From Chelydra serpentina (Eukaryota > Chordata > Testudines > Chelydridae), in the NCBI GenBank assembly GCA_037349315.1, contig JBAIAC010000010.1, positions 35,938,001-36,002,000 on the forward strand: DNA of 64,000 nucleotides. Reading direction: 5' to 3'. A program made the translations under genes and the position numbers. Under the pieces are notes generated by a model. The model ran no database searches. It saw only the letters and a list, made by a program, of their open reading frames with translations, and was not told the DNA's origin. Positions 1-11,159 of this stretch are shown piece by piece. Positions within the stretch are counted from its first letter, which is position 1. Every line of letters begins with the position of its first letter.

Positions 1-390
1 ATAACAGTATACCTAGCAACCTCACTATCTTGCTTCAAAATCCCACCTCAAAACTTGTTCTTTGACTAGCATTCAACATTGATCACCACTTGAGCATTTT
101 CCTGCTACCACTCATGCTTGACCATGCCAGAATTAATAAACACAAGATTGTATAATATCTTTCTAACAAGCTGTTCCCCTTACCTATACATGGGAGCTAA
201 CTGTACACATTAGATTAAGTTTCTCAAGGCAGTGACCTGCGTCTTACTTTATTCCTGCACTGATATATGCACCTCTACAATAGGGAGCTATATAAATAAA
301 TAAGATTCAAGTCAAGTTTTCGGCATGTCAGAATGGGTATTTTTCTGGCCAACCCAACTAACCCTGCATGGACAGGAAGACGGACTAGAT

Positions 391-503
391 CAGTGTTTTT
401 CAATGACCAGTCCATGGACTTGTGCCGGCCCCTGAAATTTCATTGACACAATATAGCAAGGCAGCAAGCTAGTCCCTGGGATCAAAAAGTTTGAGAAACA
501 CTG
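391..503. mobile_element. hAT-type MITE, 113 bp, perfect 8-bp target duplication
   Basis: The element begins CAGTGTTTTTCAA and ends TTGAGAAACACTG, giving terminal inverted repeats. It is flanked on both sides by GACTAGAT (383-390 and 504-511), an exact 8-bp duplication as made by hAT transposases. It is too short to encode a protein. It lies in a TBPL1 intron downstream of the first coding exon. Confidence 0.85.
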
Positions 504-864
504 GACTAGATGACCCAACAAGACTTTCTCCCTGTTTACTTTAATATTAGGCAAGTGTGCACCAGAAACAAACTGCATAGATTTAATTTCACAAAATTTC
601 TTATGGCTTCAAAGTACTGCAATATTTGTCTCCTCAAATTTAGTATCCAAGAACAGATACAAGCCTGGCAAACTTGAACAAGAAAGAATCTGGAAGAAGT
701 CAAAGAGATGAGAATCCAGCCATTCTAAACACAGTTCTGCTACACTGACTATGGAATTCACACTACCAACTATATCCAACATATAGATATTGACAGAGCT
801 CTAATTTGATAAACATCTATAAAAGTTAGTCTAGTTTGGCATTGAGATATGTTAAATTTCTTAC

Positions 865-1051
865 CCCAACATCACGCTTGTAGATCACATTTGCTCCCTC
901 TAATGCAATCTTCCTCAAGTTTAAATGACATCTTGTTCTAAAAACACACACTACATTTGTGATTAAAATGTCCAATGCAACATCACTGTCTGCATCCATT
1001 GGGGTGGTTGAAAACTCAGATTCCCCACCAGCACACCATGAAGATCACATT
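865..1051 (-). CDS. TBPL1: TBPL1 (TBP-like factor/TLF) first coding exon, gene truncated by window edge
   Basis: TBPL1 is a nuclear TBP paralogue that binds TFIIA and drives TATA-less promoters. Read on the minus strand, the ATG at 999-997 opens 45 codons beginning MDADSDVALDILITNVVCVF and ending KRDVG, the N-terminal start of the TBP-like saddle domain (vertebrate protein about 186 residues). The exon ends at 865 with GGG followed by donor GTAAGAA, phase 0. Its 5' side is an acceptor with a long pyrimidine tract and CAG at 1054-1052, so 1051-1000 is 5' UTR. The next coding exon (expected to start with Lys-Val) was not found between 1 and 840, so it should lie beyond the left edge. The leader carries two upstream ATGs. 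Identification rests on near-identity to the known vertebrate protein start. Confidence 0.93.
1000..1051 (-). promoter_or_regulatory. Two short upstream ORFs in the TBPL1 leader
   Basis: Within the 52-nt leader part of the TBPL1 coding exon, an ATG at 1050-1048 is followed directly by TGA (a start-stop minimal uORF). A second ATG at 1039-1037 opens seven codons and stops with TGA at 1018-1016, 16 nt before the true ATG. Both are visible in the sequence. Any effect on translation is inference and depends on the acceptor at 1052 being the one used. Confidence 0.5.
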
Positions 1052-1846
1052 CTGAAAAAGAAAACAATACAATTAAAAATACTGTGTCACACAGTTGTCT
1101 AAAAACATCCCTTTCATGTAACTTAGTTCCTTAATTGAGACAGTCTTAGAATCTGGAACTGAAGAATAAATTTTATGCCATTCTGACTCATTTATGGTCT
1201 GTGTAAACCACAAAGTTTTGCATCCTGTATATCAGAAAACAGGAAACCTATTGCTTATTAACACTCATGTTTCAATACAGTGAAACCAACTTATCAGAAA
1301 TTGTCATGAAAGAACTAATTATATATAAAAACTGGGAAAAAAATTAAAGGAATAAGACATCTTAATTATACCATGCTGTTCATTCAACAAAAATATTTTT
1401 AAAAGCTGAATATTAAGATGAATTAGGATTTCTATGAAACAAAGGAAACACTTTATAGCACCTATAAGTGATAACTTTTCCTCAATTCCTTCCTCAAGTC
1501 AGTGCAGGATAGATTTAGACATAAGGAAAAATTTGTTTCTCTTGACTGTTTCAATTAATGATGATTACATGGATGAAATTTAATTCCAAATATAAGGATC
1601 AAATATTTGCCAAAGTTTATGCTTTGGAACTATAAGCCTTCTAATTGCCTTTGAAATGGAAAGATACGCACAAAACATGAATACATTAAAAGAATAAACT
1701 GATTTTGAAAAGTATTTTTTATCCTTAAATTAGCTTTCCTGTGTATAGTCAATGCTATGAATGAACTGGGAGGAGAGGCATTTGATTACACTATGTCATT
1801 CTATTATATTCTTAACATGGTGTTTCAGTATAATGTAGAACTACAA
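1052..1846. other. TBPL1 intron, AT-rich unique-looking sequence
   Basis: No coding exon, RNA gene or clear transposon was recognised. The sequence is AT-rich and without obvious internal repeats. It is part of the first TBPL1 intron on the minus strand. Confidence 0.5.
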
Positions 1847-2619
1847 CAGGGGTGGGCAAACTTTTGGGCCTGAGGGCCACATCGGGGTATGGAAATTGTA
1901 TGGCGGGTCATGAATGCTCACAAAATTAGGGGTAGGGGTATGGGAGGGGGTGAGGGCTCTGGGGTGGGGCCAGAAATGAGTTCAGGGTGAGGAAGGGGGC
2001 TCCGGGTTGGGGTGGGGGGGATGAGGGCTCGGGGGGGGGGGGGGGCTGGGGATGAGGGGTTTAGGGTGCAGGAGGGGGCTCCAGGCTGGGACCAAGAGGT
2101 TCAGAGGTTGGGAGGGGGATCAGGGCTGCGGCTAGGGGTGCGGGCTCTGGGGTGGGGCTGGGATGAGGGGCTTGGGGTGCAGGACGGTGCTCTGGGCTGG
2201 GACCAAGAGGTTCAGAGGTTGGGAGGGGGATCAGGGCTGCGGCTAGGGGTGCGGGCTCTGGGGTGGGGCTGGGATGAGGGGCTTGGGGTGCAGGACGGTG
2301 CTCTGGGCTGGGACCAATGGGTTCAGAGGGCAGGAGGGGGATCAGGGATTCCCGGCCAATGGGAGCTGCAGGGGTGGTGCCTGCGGACGGGGTAGCGCAC
2401 AGAGCCGCCTGGCTGCGCCTCCGCATACTATGTAGGCGCCGGAGGGGGGTCATGCTGACTGCTTCTTGGGAGCCGCGTGGAGTGGGGCAAGCCCCCGACT
2501 CTACTCCCCGGCTGGAGTGGGGCAAACCCCAGACTCCGCTCCCCAGCGGGAGCTGAGGGCCGGATTAAATTGTTGAATGGGCCAGATGTGGCCCGCGGGC
2601 CGTAGTTTGCCCACCCCTG
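1847..2619. mobile_element. Non-autonomous hAT-like element with G-rich internal minisatellite
   Basis: The termini are inverted repeats: CAGGGGTGGGCAAACTTTTG at the left and the complementary CCCACCCCTG with AGTTTGCCCAC at the right. The flanking 8-mers (AACTACAA and GGCAACAA) agree at 5 of 8 positions, so any duplication is decayed. The interior is very G-rich and holds two near-identical 111-bp tandem units at about 2098-2319. Several long open frames across this block are by-products of the GC-rich tandem repeat, not genes. Confidence 0.75.
2098..2325. repeat. 111-bp G-rich tandem repeat inside a hAT-like element
   Basis: Two consecutive units of 111 bp, almost identical, are recognisable from the repeated GGTTCAGAGGTTGGGAGG start; a third partial unit diverges. 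The unit length is divisible by three, which is why an open reading frame survives. Many GGG runs give G-quadruplex potential on the plus strand. Confidence 0.75.
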
Positions 2620-2656
2620 GGCAACAATATAAAAAGAAACTTTCACTATCCCTCCC

Positions 2657-2830
2657 GGGGGGGATAGCTCAGTGGTTTGAGCATTGGCCTGCTAAACCCA
2701 GGGTTGTGAGTTCAATCCTTGAGGGGGCCATTTGGGGATCTGGGCCAAAAATTGGGGATTGGTCCTGCTTTGAGCAGGGGGTTGGACTAGATGACCTACT
2801 AAGGTCCCTTCCAACCCTGATATTCTATGA
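2657..2830 (+). mobile_element. Turtle tRNA-derived SINE with CR1-like 3' tail
   Basis: The 5' part is tRNA-like, with a box A-like TAGCTCAGTGG at 2665-2675 and a box B-like GAGTTCAATCC at 2708-2718. The 3' part (from about 2770) matches the end of CR1 LINEs (GGTCCCTTCCAACCCTGATA, then ATTCTATGA), the arrangement used by turtle SINEs to borrow the CR1 machinery. A second copy on the opposite strand lies at 27241-27414. The tRNA-like half is not a functional tRNA gene. Confidence 0.88.
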
Positions 2831-2918
2831 TTTGATGGTTAAAAGTAGTTCCTGTTTTATGCCAGGAACTACTTCAGAATTCTTCTCTCCTACAAATAAC
2901 ATATACTGGCATATTAGA

Positions 2919-2960
2919 TAAGGTGACTGAGGTAACATCTTTTATTGGACCAACTTCTGT
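2919..2960 (-). mobile_element. Short Penelope-like element fragment
   Basis: About 40 bp matches the terminal part of the family seen at 10.6, 12.0, 15.9 and 33.7 kb, recognisable by CTTTTATTGGACCAACTTCT. It is too short to be more than a fragment. Family assignment rests on the GIY-YIG remnant in the copy at 33.6-34.1 kb. Confidence 0.5.
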
Positions 2961-3326
2961 CATACTTAAGGATTGTTCAGTTTCTCATTTGTGAAAATCA
3001 GTCCAACACAACTAAAATAAATTAACTCTGAAACATCCCAGCGTTCAAGTGCTCTACTAGTAATACACTGAACTTTCATTTTCCACTGCAGACTTGTTTT
3101 TTTTTAAACCAATTATTTCAACACAATATTGCCATTAACAATTAAAATTCAAATTGAAGCTGTCATTGCATAGTTCTATGTTTTTTGTCATTTTTACCAG
3201 CATACACCCATCCTCCCTAAAATTGGATAGGAAAGTGAGCCCCTTTGGTTTTGTTGGGGTGTTTTTAGTTTTGTTTTTTGAAGCAGAGAGGAGGCAGGGG
3301 AAGGAAGAGAGAAGATATATATCTAA

Positions 3327-3700
3327 GCGTATATCTACACTGTAGTTGGGACCATGCCTTCCAGTCTCGGTAGACAGATAAGAGCTAGGTTCGCTTGAGC
3401 TAGTGTGCTAACAATTGCAGTGTTGTCATTGTGGCATGGGCTAACCACCTGAGCCCAAGTGTGCCTAACCCTCCAGGTCCAAGGTCAGGTGACTAGTCAG
3501 TGCCACAACGACATCTCCACTGCTATTTTTAGTATGCTATCCACTGAACTCAGACCCAGATCAGGAGTGTCGGAGCTTGGGTGATTAGCCACTGCCACAA
3601 AGTCTGCACTGCTAGTCAGTGTGCTAACTTGAGTGGAGCTAGCACATATCTGTCTATCTAGGCTGGGAAGCATGCTCCCAGCTGCAGTGTAGACATACAT
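3327..3700. mobile_element. Non-autonomous DNA transposon, TAA target duplication (PIF/Harbinger-like)
   Basis: The element begins GCGTATATCTACACTGTAG and ends CTGCAGTGTAGACATACAT, inverted with respect to each other. TAA stands on both sides (3324-3326 and 3701-3703), fitting the TWA target of PIF/Harbinger transposases. No transposase frame is present. The same TAA signature flanks the elements at 16.6 and 42.3 kb. Confidence 0.65.
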
Positions 3701-3880
3701 TAAGGGTCTCACTGAAGCGCTGCAATTTATTTTCGTAACTTTTTACCGGCATAGAAAAGTAAAAATTGTAATGCTGCTTGTTAGGAAAATCCTTGAAAAA
3801 TTACTGGCTGGCAAAATGGGCAAGAATTTGGCAAGGAAAGATTCAAAAGCTAAAGCAGACCACAACTCAAGAGATGGAGG

Positions 3881-4105
3881 CCATAGTTAAGGTTAAGATT
3901 TTGTCAAGGTTATTTTTATCAAAAGTCAGATACAGGTTGCAGGCAATAAACAAGAATTCATGGAAGTCGGAGCCTCCCAGCGCAGAGATGACAGACTGAG
4001 GCCCACTGCCCAGGACTGATAGCCCGAGTCCTGAAGTTGTGGAGGTAATGAAAAAAATCACAGAATCCGTGACCTCCTTGACAGACTTGTAAGCCTTAGC
4101 CATAG
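3881..4105. mobile_element. Decayed DNA-element fragment with inverted ends
   Basis: The left end reads CCATAGTTAAGGTTAAGA and the right end AAGCCTTAGCCATAG, an imperfect inverted pair of about 25 bp. The interior holds palindromic pieces around GTGACCTCC. I could not define a target duplication. It resembles reptile foldback DNA elements. Confidence 0.45.
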
Positions 4106-6000
4106 TACATCAAATCACTGTTGATCCATTAGCTGAGAATCCAGTAACACCTCATACTGAATGAACACAACAAACATCAAAGAATATAATGAAAGAAAAG
4201 CAGTCAGCCTTAAGATAAATTCTCTACACTGATTCATTTTATCAAAAAAGCCGGAGGCCACGAGACAAGAAACTGCGACATGTAAAAGGAGCCCATCACA
4301 TATACTCCCTTGCTAAATGAAATACAGAGGGAAGATCAAAATATTTATCAGAAATAAGCAAGAGGGAAACCAAGATTGTTAGTATCAACTTTTCCACCTA
4401 AGCACTTTTAATGTTAATTTGCCATGCATTCTTGGCCTCCTGCCACAGGGCACCATGCCACAACTTCTCCACTCAAGGTGTGTCTGAGAAGACCATTGGT
4501 CAGAACTTCAGCTGGATAACAAAAGAAAAGCAGCAACCATCATATAGTAGTGACACACTGAAATGCAGATGTGTTTTACATATGGAACTGGCTGCTGTGT
4601 GATCACTGTCTATTTCACTCTGCAGCTGGCTCCATATCTGAAACATTATGTCATATCTCTTGGCTTGTCAGACAGAGGAAAAAGGAGGAAGGCGGGAGAG
4701 AGTAAAAGAATCAAAGGAAAGGCAAAAGAATAGCGAGAAAGCACCAAAGATGATATAGGGTGTGGAGGAGAAAGAAAAATGGTAACTAATATTTTTCTAC
4801 TGAGAACTATACATATCCCTAAGCTTACTAATGCCCTATCATGTCTGTTTTTGATGGCCTATACAGTATAATGGTTACTTAACTGCACCACAGCAGCTGT
4901 TAAATAATATAACTACTTTCCTGGGAGATGCCTCCAACACTTTATCACAAAACACCCATCTTTTAGAGGTAAATGCCAGCTATACGATAGAAGTGGTTAA
5001 GAACAGTGGGTACAGGGTGGAGAGATTACAAAAACAACCAATCCACAAGTTCAATGTGGGAGCTGAAAATTACTAGTAAGAACACTAATATACTGTGGGG
5101 CTCAGCCAATCAGAGTGATTTCATCCACAAGAATATCATCAAGAACAATTTAAATGTGCAGATTTTGGCAAGCTGAAGTTTTATATTGTAACAGTAATGC
5201 ACCCATTTTCATCAGTAATATTCTGAAAGTTCAGATGATGCAAAGCACATAACTCGAAATTTGAAAATGAATTTTAACTATAACTTTATAATTGTAGTCT
5301 ACAGCTTGAGACAGTTATTTGGTAAAAAGTGACATTTGTTATACAAGCAATATCTGAGCCCAATGTAAAAGACTGAAAACCACCTTCCACTCCCCTGGTT
5401 GAAAAAAACAAACTTGAACATTTAATATTTCAGTGTTGAGTGTTTACACAGTAAACTACTTCAGATGTATAATACTGATTTAAGTTCCCTCATTAACAAC
5501 AGCATATTGAACAATCTATTTAATACAAAACATTATTACTTTAGTGTTCATTCAGAATATGAACCCACGAGAGTCAGGAATTTCATAGCTGGAGTTCTTG
5601 TTCACCCTTTGTTACATATGCATAATGATAAGGTCTTTCATTACATGATCTAATGACACTGAATAAAACAAGAGAGAGTTCCCTTTTGTGGTGTAAAAGG
5701 CGGGGGGGTGAGAGGGCCCTGTCATTGTCTCAGTAACAGTCCAAGAAGCTGGATAAAGGAGGAAATCTAAAACAAAATCTTCAGACATTCATTTTAGTAC
5801 AGTATAACATTAATCTGAGAACAATGAAAAGATTCTGGGGAAATGAAGTGTGGTGGACCACTGGCCTTCAAGATAGAAATACAGATTCAGCTTCATGGTT
5901 ATCCCTTTTTAACAAAAAGGCAAATTTTAACAAGAGAAAAGATGCAAAAATATATTCAGAGTTTATATATAAAACTGTTGTTTAAATTATACATATTTGC
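4106..6000. other. TBPL1 intron 1, no recognised feature
   Basis: AT-rich sequence with several chance frames of 60-70 codons. I see no splice-bounded exon, RNA gene or clear transposon here. Confidence 0.45.
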
Positions 6001-6265
6001 GAGGCAGCATGGTCCAGTGAACATGATCCAGACAGGGGGCAGGACATGACGGTAAAATCCTGACCCCAGTGAAGTCAATGATTCACCTTTAGTATCTATC
6101 CCTAACTCTACCACGGACTTGCTATGTGACCGTGGACAAATCCCTTAATCACTGGACCTCAGCTTTTGTGTCTTTAAAACGAGGATAAAAGTGCTTATGT
6201 ACCTTTGGTAAAGCACTTTTTGAGATCACTCAACAAATAGCTTTATAGGGCTCACTATTATTACT
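6000..6265 (+). repeat. MIR-like CORE-SINE copy
   Basis: The order of motifs follows the MIR/CORE-SINE pattern: a tRNA-like head with GGCAGCATGGTCCAGTG, the core with CTTGCTATGTGACCGTGG, CCTCAGCTTTTGTGTC and a degenerate tail with AAAGCACTTTTTGAGAT. It is an old, diverged copy. Confidence 0.65.
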
Positions 6266-7521
6266 CCAGATGTAGCAATTATACTTGTAAAGCAATGGGA
6301 CAAGAATGGGAACAAAGTTTCCAGTTCTTTCTAATTGTGCATTGTTTATTATTATTAATTATTATTATGATAATGGGCCAAATGTATAAACATGCCCTAT
6401 TAGACGCCACTAGATTTTGTTGATTAGCTCTGTTCATGAACCTTTCAACCTAAAAGTATTAAAAAGATACTGTCAACTTAAAGAGAATTGCAACATTGTG
6501 CCAGTGCTTGAGAAGCACTAGTTAGTGTGCTTTTTATTGTCCTAACTTAGAAAAATGCCAAAGCTAAACAGCCTATTTTTAGGGAAGCAAATTCAATATT
6601 ATGTTTTTCACTTTTAATAACCTAAAATATTAGTAGGACATGCACAGAAACATTTTAAATACTTAACCTGACATGTCATTTTAACTGATAAAGCTACTAC
6701 CTTAAGATAGCTAGAAACAATTAATTAATAAAAGTTCAAACCAGTCTGTAATACATGGACACTTGTCATAGGTTTACTGATGACAAGCCTTAAGGCCTTT
6801 CAGCATCTGGATCTTGATGTTATAAAGTACTGCGAGGGAATTAGCTGTTGTAAGGGAATAACTACTCATGGTTTATGGTGTTACCAGAGTCTTTTAATAG
6901 GGGAAATGGCACACTCTTACTTTTATGGAGGTATTAGTCTTGCTCTGCAAACCACTTTGGCCTCAGTCCCACAATTGGATCTGTGTGGAAAGACCACTGT
7001 GTAGTTGCAGAGTTCACCCATGCAGCTCTGACTACAAAACTAGGGCCTTCATAGGCTGTTAGCTAATAATGGTACTGTCATTCCATTGTAACAACATCCA
7101 TATGATAAAATGATTAAAACTACAACACTTATTTTGTATGATAGAAATAAAGTTGTAATAAAATGCTTTATGATTGCTTTCTTTTGTAAACAAAGATTTA
7201 GGCTCTACTTGGACATTATTTTACCTAAATGCTGAGGTGTTCCTTAAAACATAATTGATGGTCTGAATTCAGCAGAAAACATTCCTGGCCTCATTAAGCC
7301 TCGGGGGATGCAGATGTTGGCTTCACAATAGTCTGTTTTATTTAAGGAAAAGGTTAGCTTGCCACAAGAAAAAACAAAACAAAAACTCCCTAAACCTCTA
7401 GCTCTCTGGCAGGAAGTTGGGAAGCTACTCTGGGCAGCGAGCTTCCCAACCAACTAGTAAGCTTGCAGCTCTCAAATCTTAGGAAACATCAATCCCTCAC
7501 CAACGCTGAGTAGCTCATAGG

Positions 7522-8011
7522 TAGGGCCCTCCCAAATTCACGGCCATGAAAAATGCGTCAGACCATGAAATCAGGTCTTTTGTATGCTTTTACTCTATAC
7601 TATACAGATTTCACTGGGGAGACCAGCGCTTCTCAAATTGGTGGTCCAGATCCAAAAGGGAGTTACAGGGGGGTCACAAGGTTGCTTTAGTGGGGGCAGG
7701 GGGACCTGGTTGACCACCCTTACTTCTGTGCTGACTTTAGAGCTGGGTGGCCGCAAGGCAACGGCTGTTGGCTAGGCATACTGCTCTGAAGGCAGCGCCC
7801 CGCCAGCAGCAGCGCAGAAATAAGGGTAGCAGTACCACAACGCCCCCTACAATAACCTTGTGACTCCCCGCCCCTTTTTGGGTCAGGACCCCTACAATTA
7901 CAACACTGTGACATTTCAGATTTAAATAGCTGAAATCATGAAATTTACGATTTTAAAAATCCTAGGTCCATTATATAGACCAAAACAGACCGTGAATTTG
8001 GTAGGGCTCTA
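7522..8011. mobile_element. hAT-type foldback element, 490 bp
   Basis: The termini are TAGGGCCCTCCCAAATTCACG and the inverted CGTGAATTTGGTAGGGCTCTA. Flanking 8-mers CTCATAGG and CTCACAGG match at 7 of 8, so this is a dated hAT-style insertion. The interior is a second, nested foldback: GGTCCAGATCCAAAAGGGAG at about 7643 is mirrored near 7873-7890. No transposase. Confidence 0.8.
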
Positions 8012-8203
8012 CTCACAGGAGTTCCAGTAGCACTTGTGTAATGCCTCTACAGTCTCCGTGGGGAGATGGTTTGAGAGTCCATTTTCTTGTACACTAAAAA
8101 CAAACTTTAGAAGAGGATTAACCTTTCCCTTCACCTGATTGGTGGTCTGCGGGGTCTGATGTATGTTTTTGTGTGCACGTATGTAATATGTACATCACAA
8201 TCT

Positions 8204-8218
8204 TACACACACACACAC
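8204..8218. repeat. (CA)n microsatellite
   Basis: Short uninterrupted AC dinucleotide run in TBPL1 intron 1. Confidence 0.8.
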
Positions 8219-8484
8219 GTATGTCATGCAGTGGTTCCTCTTAGTTCTCTAATTAGATGACTATCAGTCAGCCAGGGAAGAAAGAACCCACCCTTACATT
8301 AGGATACCAGATAGATATTTTGTCTCTCAATATCATAACTATCACATGACATGGCTGTCAAGCTGGCAGAGGAAAACTTTTTCCTTTGATCAAAGATGGC
8401 CATTGCAATACCTAAAGTAATATTTTGTTTGCACTGTATCTCATTTCCCTCCCTTGTTTGGTGTGTTGTGTTTATTTAGATTTT

Positions 8485-8610
8485 GGGTTTTTATAGATTG
8501 TAAGCTTTCAGGGCGGAGTGTGTGTGTTGGTACAGCACCTACCACACAGGTTCCTACTGAGGCCTTTAAGTGCTGCTGAATATAACTATTATTGCTTGTA
8601 TTCACTGCCA
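8485..8610 (+). repeat. MIR-like 3' tail fragment
   Basis: The sequence TAGATTGTAAGCTTTCAGGG followed by GTACAGCACCTACCACA and AAGTGCTGCTGAATATAAC is the conserved 3' region of MIR-type SINEs in amniotes. The 5' half is missing. Confidence 0.6.
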
Positions 8611-9480
8611 AGGAAGTATTTCCTCTTTTGAGCTGGTGATTCTCTATAGGTTCACAGTTTAGGAAAATCACTGCATCATTGCTCCTAGGTTAACTTTTCC
8701 TTTTACAGAGCACTTACTTAGCAGCACAAAATTGTTAACATGCTCCATTCATATTTTTCTTAGGGACACTGTCAGGAACTTTAGGCCCCCAATCTAGGTT
8801 TTGGAGGGAAAGGAGGCTTTATAAAGCCTAATATTTATAGAAATATTTTCATTAAATGTATAAAAATAGCTTTAAAAGCTTTTTTATAAAAGTTGTGTTA
8901 AACATTCCTTTTCAGGAGTTGCTGCAATGTCTAGGTTGGATTATGCTGCTGCATCAGAACCAAAAAATAAAACTGACTAGATTCTTGTTTTGGGACAAAC
9001 TGAACATAAATGAACAACATAAATAGAGCCAAAGTAAGTAATGTTTTTAGCAATGATTTGTTTTTTAAATGTAGCCAAAACATTTTCCTGGAAACCTACC
9101 AATGTTAAGATTTTTACTTAACTTTTGTTAAACTACAAAGCATAGATTCCCGGCCTAAATCATTTGACAGTTTCCATTTCACAACGCTGATCACCTGGGA
9201 TAGAGTCTATGTCTAGTTTAACATGACACCACCAAGGGTTAATTTAGCCAACAAATGTTATTTTAGGAACTTACAAAAATCATCCTTTGGGGGGAGTTGG
9301 GGGTGGGGAGAGTTGGTTAAGTATTTGCCATTTTAGGAGCCTCTACTGGTTGCCAGGAAACAGTGTTTCCCATGGAGGATGCTCTTGTCTCTTCTCCTCC
9401 TCCTCACTTTCCCCTTCCCCTGGAAAGGGACAGTGAGAGGATGGGGGGGGAGGGGTGGCCAAGGGCTTGAACTACATTTT
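8611..9480. other. TBPL1 intron 1 proximal part, no recognised feature
   Basis: AT-rich sequence leading into the CpG island; I see no exon or transposon that I can support. Confidence 0.4.
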
Positions 9481-9489
9481 GTGCACACG

Positions 9490-10290
9490 CCGTTATTTCT
9501 GCAGCACACTAGCTGCTGGGACCGGAGGAGGGGAGGGCGCAGACATTGCTCGGATCTCTGCCCCGCACCGCCCAGAAAGGAACCACTAGGCGAGAGCGGA
9601 CGTGGGAGCGCCACGGGGCTGAGGGGCCCGAGCCCTGCGCCCCGGCCCCGCCCCGCCGGGAGCAGCACCCAGAGGCGCCTTTATTGGGGTGGGGGGCGAC
9701 AGAGAGGCCGCGAGGGGCTCGGCGCTCGCTCTTGGGGGATCGGGCCCAGACCACGGGGCGGGGAAGGGGCCTCGGAGCGACCAGGACGCAGCGGGGCTGC
9801 GGGGACTGGCGCTCCCCCGTCCCTCCCCCGCGGCACCTGCCTGCCCGGCCCCCTGCCGCCCCCTCCGGCTGCCCCCGCGCCCCGGCCCCACAGCGCCCGC
9901 CCCCAGCGCCAGACCCTCCCCAGCCAGCGCCGCGGGTGGGCGGCGGCGGCTGCAGTTACCGCGTGGGCTGGCGGTTGAGTATCCCCGGCTCCGCCGCGCG
10001 CGGCCCGGTTGCTACGCGCCCCGTCGCTCTCGCTCTTTGTTGTTCCGGGTCCCGGGCCCTGTCCCCGCGACAATAAACATCGCAAAGCGCGGCGGCCATA
10101 GAGACGACTCCGGCTAGAACGGCCGCCGGAAGTGCCACGAGGGCCGCGCTGCGCGCGCGCGCTTCCGGTTTTTCTCTCCACCTCCCTTCCTCGCGCTAGG
10201 CGGCCCAGAGCGGTGTACGCGTGGGGACGTTTGCGGAGCGTGGAGGGGCGGGGCTTGGAGGGGTGAGGAGCCGATCGTGCTGTTCAGGGC
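9490..10290. promoter_or_regulatory. TBPL1: CpG island, probable TBPL1 promoter and first exon
   Basis: About 800 bp with very high GC and abundant CpG, unlike the AT-rich flanks. Because TBPL1 runs leftwards and its first coding exon at 1051 starts with an acceptor, a non-coding first exon must lie to the right; this is the only CpG island before TCF21. Two ETS-type sites flank the likely start: CCGGAAGTG at 10126-10134 and CTTCCGG at 10162-10168. A good minus-strand donor, GCG|GTAACT, is at 9960/9959, so exon 1 may end at 9960. No TATA box is apparent. Overlapping long frames here are compositional. Confidence 0.7.
9960..10125 (-). other. TBPL1: Candidate non-coding exon 1 of TBPL1
   Basis: Placed by inference between the ETS-type sites and the donor-like GGTAACT whose GT is at 9959-9958. 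The 5' end is a guess; the donor fits the consensus. RNA evidence is needed to fix both ends. Confidence 0.35.
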
Positions 10291-10606
10291 AAGGCGGGCT
10301 CGAGCCTTTTTACCCTGTTCTGCAGCCTCCGCTGCCCCTGGGTTGCTAGTGGTGACGCGTGCGAGCGCCCAGGCTCCGTGCACTGCGCAGCAGCCCGCGA
10401 GAGCAATGCAGCGCAAGTCACTTGGGGCGCAGCTGTTTGCTGCCCCCACAGCCGGTTTATAATCGGGCGGGCAGTGTCTGTCCTAGCCTGGCCACCTGCT
10501 GCCTTTGGTTGTTCCAGGTATTTTGCAAAGTGGTTTCGTCCAACGGGTTTGCCGCTGCCCTTCAGTGTCATTGCCAAATGTGCATGCTGTGTTCTTTTTG
10601 GGGGGC

Positions 10607-10800
10607 TGTGTTGTTGGTCCCAGGATATTAGGGGGACAAGGTGGATGAGGGAATATCTTTTATTGGACCAACTTCTGTTGCTGAGAGAGACAAGCTTTTG
10701 AGTCACTCAGAGACCTTCATCAGGTCAAGTTCAAAAGCTGGTCTCTCACCAGCAGAAGTTGGTCCAATAAAAGATATTACCTCACTCACCCTGTCTCTCT
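10607..10800. mobile_element. Penelope-like element, head-to-head inverted pair
   Basis: Two copies of the same terminal sequence face each other: the left arm 10651-10702 contains TTTTATTGGACCAACTTCTG and the right arm 10731-10781 its complement, AGAAGTTGGTCCAATAAAAG. A short unmatched spacer separates them. Inverted, 5'-truncated pairs are a known trait of Penelope-like retroelements. It sits just outside the CpG island. I could not find a target duplication. Confidence 0.65.
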
Positions 10801-11159
10801 AACTTCCAGATCTGGTTTAAATTTACACCACAGTAACATGAGAGAGAGAGAGGTTTAAAGAGGAGACTGGATTATATTTTATTTTGTTTGTTTTTAAATT
10901 GGTCTGGTCAAGAAAAGCATCTGGAAAGTGGAACTTCTAAGAGGTCTACCTGTGACTGCAGCTAGCAGAAAATGTTACTGCTGACAGCCTGACTGGCTTC
11001 ACTATTGTGAAAGAAATGGTCCTGTGGCTATGCACATAAAGAGTGTGATTGCACTATATGTAATAGTCAGTCTCCCAAAACATACAGTTTCAGTCCCATA
11101 CATTGCTCTTTAAAACATAATTTAAGAACATGTAATAGCAGAAAAACTAGATTAATAGG

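Noticed and set aside
1..840. Next TBPL1 coding exon
   Set aside because: No minus-strand stretch with the expected continuation or splice sites could be found, so it is probably beyond the window.
2657..2730. Possible tRNA gene
   Set aside because: It is the tRNA-like head of a SINE with a CR1-type tail and a poor tRNA fold.
2577..2921. Frame sharing a protein segment with 27198-27416
   Set aside because: The shared peptide is a translation of the tRNA-derived SINE in both places, not a gene family.
9379..9978. 199- and 176-codon open frames in the CpG island
   Set aside because: Pro/Arg/Gly/Ala-rich in several overlapping frames on both strands, with no family match; they come from high GC content.
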